From: Rhodeus uyekii
Taxonomy: Eukaryota; Chordata; Actinopteri; Cypriniformes; Acheilognathidae
Direction of reading: 5' to 3'
Assembly (NCBI GenBank): GCA_037043235.1
Contig: JAWRVZ010000054.1
Span: 3,352,001 to 3,416,000 of the forward strand
Length of the DNA stretch: 64,000 nt
Shown piece after piece: positions 40,701 through 64,000 of this stretch. A model generated the notes under the pieces. The model made no database searches and was not told the origin of the DNA. It saw only the letters and a list, made by a program, of their open reading frames with translations. The translations under genes were made by a program, and so were the position numbers. Each line of letters opens with the position of its first letter. Within the stretch, counting starts at the first letter, position 1.

Positions 40701-41708
40701 TAATTGCTGTTTATGATGTATTACTTATATTAAGTTTTATTAATGTGTGTTTATTTTTGTGTTTTGTGTGTTCTATCAGTCATAATTCAGCTCATATAAA
40801 AAGTCTTTTATAACTCAAAATTAATTAACAGTCTGTTTTTGAACAGATTCGACCGATTCATTGCAAAGATTCGACTCAATAGATTGATTCGTTCAGGAAT
40901 CAGACACATCTACAGTAGCCCTAAACAAACAAATGTCTTAATGAGAAACAATAGTAAACAACAACATTGCGTTATACTTCCATTCAAAAGTTGGGGTCAA
41001 TCAGATATTAAAATAATTTTATGTTCACCAGGGCTGCATTTGTTTGATAAAAATATTAGTTTAAAAATAGCGGTTTTCTATAAGTTTCCCAATTAAAAGT
41101 GCTCTGTTTGATGCAGTCACGGCTCAGTTCAAGTCTTTTAGAATTTAAATAGAATTTGCAGTGAATGAGTTCTAGAACCTCATGAGTGAATCGTTCAGTC
41201 GATTCGTGAAAGAGGTGAAACTCATTTGATAAATATGCGAATCAAAAAAATTATTCGTTCACGAATCAGACATATCTAATCTCCAGTAGTTTATCAGATA
41301 CTTTATCTAAAACAATCCTCCCATTAAGATTAAGTATTAAATAAACAGAAACGAGGCCGCAACGAATCCTACTAACAGCCTATTCAAATCAATAGTAACA
41401 CATCTAAAAAGTTGAATATGGGTTCAAACAACTGCGTAATCCTTGTGTATAATGTCAAACAACGAAGAAAGTTTATTCTCAAGCTAATTGGTGTTATTCT
41501 ATGCGGTGAATCGAATAGATTTGTGTTATGCAGCTGGTAAATTCAGCTACCGCCTTGACAACACAACACAACAACAACACATCAAACCATGACAGAGCCG
41601 TCCGTACCCATCCATGAGATGGCAAAACAGAGAAAAACTTTAAATCTGTACTCGCCTGCCAACTGTTTGATTGGCGAGCTGTCTCATCCGATTAAACTGT
41701 TTCTTCAT
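10614..41708 (-). CDS. arhgap17: Rho GTPase-activating protein 17 (RICH1/nadrin), complete, 20 coding exons
   Basis: Joining 20 exons (coordinates in the exon entries) gives 2544 nt and 847 residues, against 881 in human. Residues 1 to about 240 form a BAR domain that senses curved membranes; about 252-445 form a RhoGAP domain that speeds GTP hydrolysis by Cdc42 and Rac1. The RhoGAP residues are present with the usual spacing: arginine finger R291 (GLFR), K328 (ALKSYLRELPEP) and N401 (SNIAIVLGPNLLW). From about 450 the protein is disordered and proline-rich, with SH3-ligand blocks such as PRPRPVPKPRNRPS, and it ends ESTVL, a class I PDZ ligand like the human ESTAL. In mammals it acts at junctions with Amot. 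It is head-to-head with lcmt1. All junctions keep frame and all are GT-AG except intron 1 (GC-AG). I see no disabling change. Confidence 0.96.
10919..11871. mobile_element. Pogo/Tigger-like non-autonomous element in arhgap17 intron 19
   Basis: Starts CAGAGGAACCCACTTATCTC and ends CGACATAACCGGGTCCCACTG, flanked by TA (10917-10918, 11872-11873). A second inverted block, AACCCGGTTATGTC, lies just inside. It is 953 bp, CpG-rich, with no transposase frame. Confidence 0.7.
11874..12787. other. Remainder of arhgap17 intron 19
   Basis: AT-rich intron sequence; no exon, RNA gene or repeat ends recognised. Confidence 0.4.
12788..13324 (-). CDS. arhgap17: arhgap17 coding exon 19 (proline-rich)
   Basis: Residues 631-810, 537 nt. 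Proline-rich SH3-binding tail with IQAPNHPPPQPP and PRPRPVPKPRNRPS, diagnostic of ARHGAP17. Acceptor ATTTGTAG, donor ATGG|GTGAAG. Reading through the donor would add a few codons to a stop at 12759-12761 and lose the PDZ ligand. Confidence 0.93.
13432..13578 (-). repeat. tRNA-derived SINE
   Basis: On the reverse strand it has an A-box-like TAGCTCAATCAGTAGAGCA, a B-box-like GGGTTTGATCCC, and a 3' tail AAGCGTAAAATGTAAATG. The same layout recurs at 22046, 24978, 55256 and 61395. Confidence 0.75.
13715..14880. mobile_element. Possible Harbinger-type element interrupted by a second insertion
   Basis: Starts AGGCTCAGACTACACGAG, an end type common in fish DNA transposons. Sequence of a different character resumes after 14540 and includes a 26-codon frame (14762-14842, MATAKEATAVWIRW...). 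The region between (13807-14538) is copy 2 of the 6411-7520 insertion. The class is a guess and the borders are uncertain. Confidence 0.3.
13807..14538. mobile_element. Copy 2 of the 6411-7520 dispersed element
   Basis: Shares long blocks with copy 1: GAACATGTTATCAGAATGTT, CGAGGTGATTAACTGGCA, GGCCTACGAACT and CATATCTGGT.CTCGGGT. It lacks most of the segment matching 6800-7200 of copy 1. A (CTTT)n tract lies at about 14333-14362. Confidence 0.6.
14881..15660. other. Rest of arhgap17 intron 18
   Basis: Mostly unrecognised. About 15340-15392 (TTATATAAATAAACGTGACG) resembles the end of the repeat at 55510-56262. Confidence 0.35.
15661..15788 (-). CDS. arhgap17: arhgap17 coding exon 18
   Basis: Residues 588-631, low-complexity Ser/Pro/Gly with TGPSPHMARR near the end. 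Acceptor CTTAACAG, donor GTCAGT. Confidence 0.9.
15789..16741. other. arhgap17 intron 17, nothing recognised
   Basis: AT-rich with poly-A and poly-T runs; no conserved coding block or repeat ends. Confidence 0.4.
16742..17005 (-). CDS. arhgap17: arhgap17 coding exon 17
   Basis: Residues 500-588. Includes RKQHASPAFQPPLPP, shared with mammalian ARHGAP17, then a Gln/Ala-rich stretch. Acceptor TTCTGTAG, donor GTAAGA. Confidence 0.92.
17355..17511 (-). CDS. arhgap17: arhgap17 coding exon 16
   Basis: Residues 448-500, VDFNVSGMFSMPAPLPNNVN..., then DSGTIERKRPGSM, a segment conserved in ARHGAP17. Acceptor TTCTTCAG, donor GTAAAT. Confidence 0.93.
17608..17699 (-). CDS. arhgap17: arhgap17 coding exon 15
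   Basis: Residues 417-448, SLAEMAAATSVHVVTIIEPI..., the end of the RhoGAP domain. Acceptor TCCCACAG, donor GTAGGG. Confidence 0.94.
17815..17928 (-). CDS. arhgap17: arhgap17 coding exon 14
   Basis: Residues 379-417 with KMTPSNIAIVLGPNLLW, holding the conserved RhoGAP asparagine (N401). Acceptor CTTGCAG. The donor GTCAGA is a weak match to consensus but is the one that keeps frame into exon 15. Confidence 0.92.
18144..19137 (-). mobile_element. Pogo/Tigger-like element in arhgap17 intron 13
   Basis: Starts CAGTAATATCTCGAGATTTG and ends TATCTCGAGGTATTACTG, flanked by TA (18142-18143, 19138-19139); 994 bp. A CA microsatellite lies at about 18307-18330. The reverse strand near 18740-18912 reads MSSKKVSGKDGSEKKKR and then, after a frame break, a Glu/Gln-rich helix, which looks like remains of a Tigger transposase. 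Confidence 0.7.
19140..20080. other. Remainder of arhgap17 intron 13
   Basis: AT-rich; nothing recognised. Confidence 0.4.
20081..20161 (-). CDS. arhgap17: arhgap17 coding exon 13
   Basis: Residues 352-379, VSDPDKRLQALWVTCDQLPK..., RhoGAP. Acceptor ACTTTAAG, donor GTATG. Confidence 0.92.
20242..20323 (-). CDS. arhgap17: arhgap17 coding exon 12
   Basis: Residues 325-352 with ALKSYLRELPEPLMTY, the RhoGAP block carrying the conserved lysine (K328). Acceptor GTTTAAG, donor GTAAGC. Confidence 0.93.
20410..20521 (-). CDS. arhgap17: arhgap17 coding exon 11 (arginine finger)
   Basis: Residues 288-325. Contains GLFRIAAGASKLKKLKAALD, where R291 is the catalytic arginine finger of RhoGAP domains. Acceptor TTCTTCAG, donor GTACAG. 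Confidence 0.95.
20522..21001. other. arhgap17 intron 10, nothing recognised
   Basis: AT-rich intron of 480 bp without repeat ends. Confidence 0.4.
21002..21129 (-). CDS. arhgap17: arhgap17 coding exon 10
   Basis: Residues 245-287, from the BAR-GAP linker (SWTEKPAFGTALDEHL) into the start of the RhoGAP fold (LPMEACVMMLLETGMKEE). Acceptor CGAAAG, donor GTACGG. Confidence 0.93.
21752..22424. mobile_element. ANGEL-like TTAA-flanked non-autonomous element, with a SINE inside
   Basis: Begins AGGTATAGTTCACCCCAAAA and ends TTTTGGGTGAACTATCCCT. TTAA lies on both sides (21748-21751, 22425-22428). Internal blocks such as ACATTGTTCCAAACCTATAT and GTATGGACAAAAAA are those of the zebrafish ANGEL family. 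A tRNA-derived SINE sits in its middle. Confidence 0.75.
22046..22168 (-). repeat. tRNA-derived SINE inside the ANGEL-like element
   Basis: Reverse strand: TAGCTCAAACAGTAGGGTAT, then GGTCATGGGTTCGATTCC, the same unit as the other SINEs here. Its 3' tail is degraded. Confidence 0.7.
22553..22634 (-). CDS. arhgap17: arhgap17 coding exon 9
   Basis: Residues 218-245, LLEAQADYHRKSLTLLESVL..., the last BAR helix. Acceptor GTTCTCAG, donor GTGACA. Confidence 0.93.
22774..22842 (-). CDS. arhgap17: arhgap17 coding exon 8
   Basis: Residues 195-217, DQLSADMYNFFSKEADYARY..., BAR domain. Acceptor TTTTTAG, donor GTAAG; 23 whole codons. Confidence 0.93.
22843..23791. other. arhgap17 intron 7
   Basis: Contains, at about 23410-23500, the block TCTTTTGTAACATTACGACA... 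TGTCACTTTTGATCATTTTA shared with repeats at 34150 and 37340. Otherwise unrecognised. Confidence 0.4.
23792..23909 (-). CDS. arhgap17: arhgap17 coding exon 7
   Basis: Residues 155-194, BAR domain, ending VDEAMNKMELCK. Acceptor CTTCACAG, donor GTACTG. Confidence 0.93.
23994..24070 (-). CDS. arhgap17: arhgap17 coding exon 6
   Basis: Residues 130-155, VDIPNILKQRRQLAKLVLDY..., BAR domain. Acceptor TTGTCAG, donor GTAAAG. Confidence 0.93.
24357..24468 (-). CDS. arhgap17: arhgap17 coding exon 5
   Basis: Residues 92-129, KMMEMCGDAENKLASELMQH..., BAR domain. Acceptor ATGCAG, donor GTACGG. Confidence 0.93.
24469..24977. other. Left part of arhgap17 intron 4, nothing recognised
   Basis: AT-rich intron sequence without gene or repeat ends. 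Confidence 0.35.
24978..25106 (+). repeat. tRNA-derived SINE fragment
   Basis: Forward copy: CCAAGGTCATGGGTTCGATT (B box), the body AAGCAAGAACTGATTAGAAT, and the tail AAAAGCGTATGACAAATACA ending TAAATGTAAA. The 5' tRNA part is lost. Confidence 0.7.
25126..25510. mobile_element. CpG-rich block with clustered CACGCA/TGCGTG motifs
   Basis: Begins AAAGGGCCAGTCACACAGCG. In 385 bp the words CACGCA, ACGCAC, TGCGTG or GTGCGC occur about ten times on both strands, far above the AT-rich flanks. This looks like subterminal transposase-binding repeats of a DNA transposon. No clear right terminal repeat was found. Confidence 0.4.
25743..25819 (-). CDS. arhgap17: arhgap17 coding exon 4
   Basis: Residues 67-92, KKLPLTTLSQAMQDGGNQLG..., BAR domain. 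Acceptor TTTCACAG, donor GTAATT. Confidence 0.93.
25923..26027 (-). CDS. arhgap17: arhgap17 coding exon 3
   Basis: Residues 32-66, IERRMELVRVVSHNTHKR..., BAR domain. Acceptor TGCACAG, donor GTAAGG; 35 whole codons. Confidence 0.93.
26590..26835. mobile_element. Inverted-repeat fragment of a DIRS-type or similar element
   Basis: GGTTATTAATGTAACCTTGG (26597) is mirrored by CTAAGGTTACGTTAGTAACC (about 26813-26832), each with a GAGATAAC/GTTATCTC block. CGTTCCCTTTCGATACAGTT follows at once. Such ends are common in fish DIRS-related repeats, but the class is not proven. Confidence 0.45.
26966..27075 (+). repeat. G-rich degenerate minisatellite with long G runs
   Basis: Three degenerate units begin TCGATTGTTG, TCGATTGTTG and TCGACTGTTG, each followed by G-runs (the first over 20 G). 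It could form G-quadruplexes on the + strand. Confidence 0.75.
27098..27232. mobile_element. Two abutting hAT-type ends
   Basis: On the reverse strand, CAGTGGTTCTTAACCTGGGT starts near 27232 and CAGCGGTCCCCAAACCCCGG starts near 27184. Both are typical hAT terminal repeats in the same direction. No matching opposite ends were found. Confidence 0.5.
27303..29576. other. Right-hand part of arhgap17 intron 2, mostly unrecognised
   Basis: Contains a C9-10 run at 28147-28158. No exon or transposon end recognised; short open frames have no similarity I can name. Confidence 0.35.
29577..29616 (-). CDS. arhgap17: arhgap17 coding exon 2
   Basis: Residues 18-31, AEKTEVLSDDLLQ, BAR domain. Acceptor CAACAG, donor GTGAAT, phase 2 in and phase 0 out. 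Confidence 0.93.
29830..30445 (+). mobile_element. 3' end of an L2-like LINE
   Basis: Broken frames encode the C-terminal end of a non-LTR reverse-transcriptase ORF (pieces such as HTHLPETF and LARTFLFTAPFWWNALP), interrupted by a poly-A run (30097-30117) and frameshifts. It ends with the tail AAGCGTCTGCTAAATGAATA and TAAATGTAAATG. It sits in arhgap17 intron 1. The 5' part of the LINE is absent. Confidence 0.65.
30911..31687. mobile_element. hAT-like non-autonomous element
   Basis: Left CAGAGGTTCCCAATCCTGTA and, on the reverse strand, right CAGCAGGGAGTCCCAGTCCTG, both followed by a CTGGAG block. The inside left part (CTGCAGAGTTTAGGTGCAAC) matches a widespread fish repeat. An exact 8-bp duplication was not seen. 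Confidence 0.5.
31688..32780. other. arhgap17 intron 1, unrecognised AT-rich stretch
   Basis: No gene or repeat ends recognised. Confidence 0.3.
32780..33015. repeat. Dispersed cyprinid-type repeat, copy 1
   Basis: Shares AAAATGTAATTTATTC.TGTG, GTCACATGATC and AATATGCT.AT.TGCT with 33960-34280 in the same orientation, and ends in a block like ACAGTTACTTTTGATTAATC. Confidence 0.6.
33960..34285. repeat. Dispersed cyprinid-type repeat, copy 2
   Basis: Contains TCAGTGTCACATGATCCTTC, AGAAATCTAATATGCTGATT and AATCTTTTGTAACATTGTAA. Part of the same module is at 37340-37430 and 23410-23500. Confidence 0.6.
34286..36197. other. arhgap17 intron 1, unrecognised
   Basis: No exon-like frame with flanking splice sites in the arhgap17 reading frame, and no clear transposon ends. 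Confidence 0.3.
36198..36262 (-). repeat. Isolated LINE/SINE 3' tail
   Basis: On the reverse strand it reads CCTCAAATTGTAAGTTGCTT, then GGATAAAAGCGTCTGCTAAA and TGAATAAATGTAAA, matching the LINE tail at 30385-30440 with only two or three differences. Confidence 0.65.
36316..36752. mobile_element. One-ended pogo/Tigger-like fragment
   Basis: Begins TA then CAGTGATCCCTCGTTTATTG, the classic end of this group. No matching right end is present before an ANGEL-like end (AGGGCTAGTTCACCCAAACA) at about 36756. Confidence 0.5.
37441..38524. mobile_element. Element with long (about 250-bp) terminal inverted repeats
   Basis: The left arm (about 37441-37692) and right arm (about 38274-38524) are inverted copies. 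Shared blocks include GAAATTCAACAT.GTTGTAT, TTTAGGGCTTG, ATTCAATAATCCATATTCAC and TTCCAAAATATTC. The spacer is about 580 bp and holds only a 63-codon open frame without recognisable domains. Confidence 0.65.
38525..39673. other. arhgap17 intron 1, unrecognised
   Basis: No gene or repeat ends recognised. Confidence 0.3.
39678..40273. mobile_element. TTAA-flanked non-autonomous element (piggyBac-like target)
   Basis: Begins AGTGCCTCTATTATGG and ends CATAATAGGGGCACT, with TTAA on both sides (39674-39677, 40274-40277). 596 bp, no transposase. Confidence 0.75.
40840..41290. repeat. Two direct copies of a GATTCGTTC...GAATCAGACA module
   Basis: GATTCGTTCAGGAATCAGAC (about 40885) and TATTCGTTCACGAATCAGAC (about 41253) are each followed by ACATCTA/ATATCTA and CAGTAG. 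Each contains a short palindrome (TTCGTTCACGAA). Confidence 0.5.
41656..41708 (-). CDS. arhgap17: arhgap17 coding exon 1
   Basis: Start ATG at 41706-41708 and the N-terminal BAR helix MKKQFNRMRQLANQTVG (residues 1-17). The exon must end at GGCAG, followed by GCGAGT, to join exon 2 in frame, so the donor is GC. Confidence 0.93.
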
Positions 41709-42070
41709 TTTAGTGGCGTCGGCCTCAAAACCCAGTTTTTAAGACGTGGAGAGTGTGTTCGTCGATGCCTCATGAGCCGAAAGATCCTTGAGCACGATGG
41801 CGAAGTCGTGTGGATAATTACATTAAAACAGCCCGGTGTACGGTTAGCTTAAGCAGCTACAAAACTAGCCGAACGGGGGAGAAAAAAACAGTAGTGTGGA
41901 AAAAAAGTTACTCCGGTGAGCAGCGGTGCTCGTTTCATGTCATTCCGTGTTGAAACTGCTCTCAAAAGCTGGAGTGAGTGGCGTTTCCACGAATATGCCA
42001 GTCCGTGACATCTACGGGAGAGAGTGGAAGTGCATAGCAGCGGGTTGATCACTTCATCTCTCTCTCTTGC

Positions 42071-42147
42071 TGTGTATTTGTGTGTGTATTTGTGTGTGTG
42101 TGTGTGTGTGTGTGTGTCACAGCTCCAGGCTGGTGTGTGTGTGTGTG
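42071..42147. repeat. (TG)n microsatellite with a duplicated flank
   Basis: Two TG tracts, each followed by TCACAGCTCCAGGCTG, so the tract plus flank was duplicated in tandem. Confidence 0.9.
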
Positions 42148-42470
42148 TCACAGCTCCAGGCTGATCCTGATGCCATTAATGTGGACACTGTCTCCGATCC
42201 GAAAGCGCTGACTATATAGACAGCATTTAAGCCCCAAAAGTGGTCCGTGTTTAGGACGCAGTGTCCACCCATATGACTCACACACTCGCTAAATTAACTG
42301 TTTAAATTTAACATCATAGAGATTCTCTCATTGTTTAGCCAAACTGTCCTTCTTTTGTTTACAGCATAAATTAATACATTTTTAGCCAAGAGACACTGTT
42401 TATTTATAAAGTTTATCTATATTTATCTAAAAGTGTCACGTTTTAGTATCTCTTCATCAAGAAATCTCTT

Positions 42471-42472
<2 letters not shown>

Positions 42473-42560
<88 letters not shown>
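42473..42560. repeat. Compound (CT)n(AT)n microsatellite
   Basis: About 23 CT units (42473-42518) run directly into about 21 AT units (42519-42560). Confidence 0.95.
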
Positions 42561-42563
<3 letters not shown>

Positions 42564-42683
42564 CAGTATATAATATATATATTAAAATAGTAACAAACAA
42601 TATTATTTTTTTCTTTGCATAGTCTGCTTCTATACTTAAGCATTAGCAATTTTGAAAAAACTGAAAATCACGCTAATAAAAAT

Positions 42684-42686
<3 letters not shown>

Positions 42687-42743
<57 letters not shown>
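42687..42743. repeat. (TC)n microsatellite
   Basis: About 28 TC units, in the same orientation as the tract 130 bp to the left. Confidence 0.95.
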
Positions 42744-42744
<1 letters not shown>

Positions 42745-43082
42745 AAACGTTCCCGCATAATAAGGATCCAATCCAAGTTTATTTTCTAATAATGCGGTTT
42801 ATTCTTCTAGTTATATCTAAATGACTGATTCGAGTGATAGAGGTTTTTTCCCAACCCTTGGATCCTTGACGTGTAACATCTGTATGCATCTGTAGATAAC
42901 GGGACATTTTCCGTAATCATTGACATGAGTGATGCAGGGCATTATTGTGAGCAATAATGTCAAAAATAATAAACGGCATTTATAAAATGACTCTTCGTGC
43001 GATTTGCCTATGCGATTTGGCAAATATCTGAACACCAACAAATATAAATGTTACACATATATGTGAATGAAATGTTCTGTCA

Positions 43083-43180
43083 TGCGCCGACTCGAGATGC
43101 ATTATGGGAAAGTTCCATCAGCGGAAGTGGATGTAAACATGTGATAGTCAACCGGAGCTCTCGATGCAGTTCTGTTCATG
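43083..43180 (+). promoter_or_regulatory. Candidate lcmt1 core promoter region
   Basis: Local CpG-containing stretch with GCATTATGGGAAAGTTCC, an ETS-type GCGGAAGTGG and ACCGGAGCTC, 200-300 bp before the lcmt1 start. This is the usual make-up of a TATA-less housekeeping promoter. Inferred only. Confidence 0.35.
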
Positions 43181-43377
43181 TTATGCCGCTGTGGAAATCA
43201 ATATGTGTTTCAAATAAATGTGCTTGAAAAATATTTAAAAACTTAAGTATTGAATTTTAGGCTGTTGCGGTTTTCGAAACCCGGTTTAGCTAACATTTAG
43301 CACATAGGAATACAGCATGCGTATTTAACGCAGTGTTTGTCAATCATTATTACGTTGCTCCAAATCTATAATTGTTC

Positions 43378-63202
<19,825 letters not shown>

Positions 63203-63525
63203 ACGTCAATGGGGACTTGGTTGTAAAAGTTTCATTTGAAATAACATGACCAAGAGTCAGAGGACAGGAAACGGAAGTCATTTGTATCTTTATTTGCATT
63301 TTTGACCGCAATAAAAATGGAGACTACTGGCATCAGCGTCTTTTCTTCTCTTTTGTTCGTCTCCTGTCTCGCATGTGACAGTGTCTCACTGAAGTGCCAT
63401 TATTAAACCATTGAATGAATGAAATATACAATGGACTTATTTTGTAAGCCAAATCAAAGTTTGTGGGCTTCTGTATGAATATTCATGAACAGTGATGTTG
63501 AATAAAGACATTTAAGAGTATAAAG
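63203..63525 (+). other. lcmt1 3' UTR with two poly(A) signals
   Basis: AATAAA at 63310-63315 and 63501-63506. The first is followed by a GT/T-rich stretch (CGTCTTTTCTTCTCTTTTGT), so it is the likely main site. Confidence 0.55.
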
Positions 63526-64000
63526 TGATCTTTAAGTGCATGATTTATTGTTGCACATTAGGATATGAACTGCCTTTGATCTGAAACCATTTCAAAAAAA
63601 TCCATGGTATGCTAATATCCTTGTTTCACCACACAAATTTCGTTAGCAGCACTTAAAATGCAGGTATAAAATTGACTGATGCTTATTGGTATAGGATGAA
63701 TATACTTTTTCTTTCTTTTTTTAAGTACTGCATTTTTCTCATGTGATGGCTTTTCATCAGACTGTAGTTTGAGGTCAGTGAAATTTCTCTTTTGAAAAAG
63801 AAATTATTATTTTTATTTAGAAATGCATTAAATTAATCTAAAGTTCTTTTGAACTTTCTCTTCATCAAAAAGAATCACATTAACAAAAATGTATCACGGT
63901 TTCCACAAAAATATTCATATTCCACTTGATAATAATAGAAAGTGTTTCTTGAATTATGAGACTGAATACTGCTGGTAATGCTGTAGAAAATTCTGTTTTG
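63526..64000. other. Downstream of lcmt1, no gene seen
   Basis: AT-rich; no open frame with recognisable similarity before the window edge. Confidence 0.4.

Larger units (their letters stand above)
41709..43377. promoter_or_regulatory. Head-to-head interval between arhgap17 and lcmt1
   Basis: 1,669 bp separate the two start codons, so both 5' UTRs and promoters must lie here. It is broken up by (TG)n at about 42071-42147 and by CT and AT tracts at 42473-42560 and 42687-42743. No TATA box stands out near either start. A GCGGAAGTGG ETS-type site lies at 43121-43130, close to the lcmt1 side. Confidence 0.55.

Noticed and set aside
8877..41655. Extra arhgap17 exons in the large introns
   Set aside because: All 20 exons join with consistent phases and match the human protein order, leaving no gap to fill; no further in-frame block with splice sites was seen.
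42443..42824. ORFs rich in Arg-Glu, Ile-Tyr or Ser-Leu
   Set aside because: Translations of CT and AT microsatellites.

Overview
The window looks like nuclear DNA of a teleost, most likely a cyprinid (carp, goldfish or zebrafish group). It carries vertebrate genes split into small exons by GT-AG introns, an AT-rich background, long CA/TG and CT microsatellites, and repeat families typical of cyprinids: Tc1-like elements with terminal inverted repeats, ANGEL-like TTAA-flanked elements, tRNA-derived SINEs, an L2-like LINE tail and a DIRS retroelement. No bacterial, plasmid, phage or CRISPR features are present.

Layout. (1) 1-3.7 kb, + strand: the last two coding exons of a formin-homology (FH2) protein, best read as delphilin (grid2ip), with its 3' UTR. 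(2) 3.7-9.2 kb: intergenic, mostly a Tc1-like element split by two later insertions. (3) 10.6-41.7 kb, - strand: a complete arhgap17 (RICH1/nadrin) gene. I traced 20 coding exons giving an 847-residue BAR + RhoGAP + proline-rich protein that ends in a PDZ ligand. Intron 1 is 12 kb and starts with a GC donor. (4) 41.7-43.4 kb: a head-to-head promoter interval rich in microsatellites. (5) 43.4-63.2 kb, + strand: a complete lcmt1 gene with 11 coding exons and 325 residues. Its 14.1-kb intron 4 holds a decayed DIRS element, a broken multi-exon gene relic on the opposite strand, a Tc1-like element and a (TG)n tract.

The arhgap17/lcmt1 divergent pair matches the human 16p12 arrangement. The proteins do not form one pathway. 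ARHGAP17 is a Cdc42/Rac GAP at membranes and junctions, LCMT1 carboxyl-methylates the PP2A catalytic subunit, and delphilin is a postsynaptic scaffold. The two complete gene models are supported by phase-consistent splice junctions throughout.

I found no convincing new biological system. The items most worth a second look are the frameshifted gene relic in lcmt1 intron 4 (possibly carried by a transposon), a long inverted-repeat element at 37.4-38.5 kb, the nested and palindromic insertions at 5.1-8.9 kb, and the GC-AG first intron of arhgap17. Paralogue letters (a/b) cannot be assigned from this sequence.
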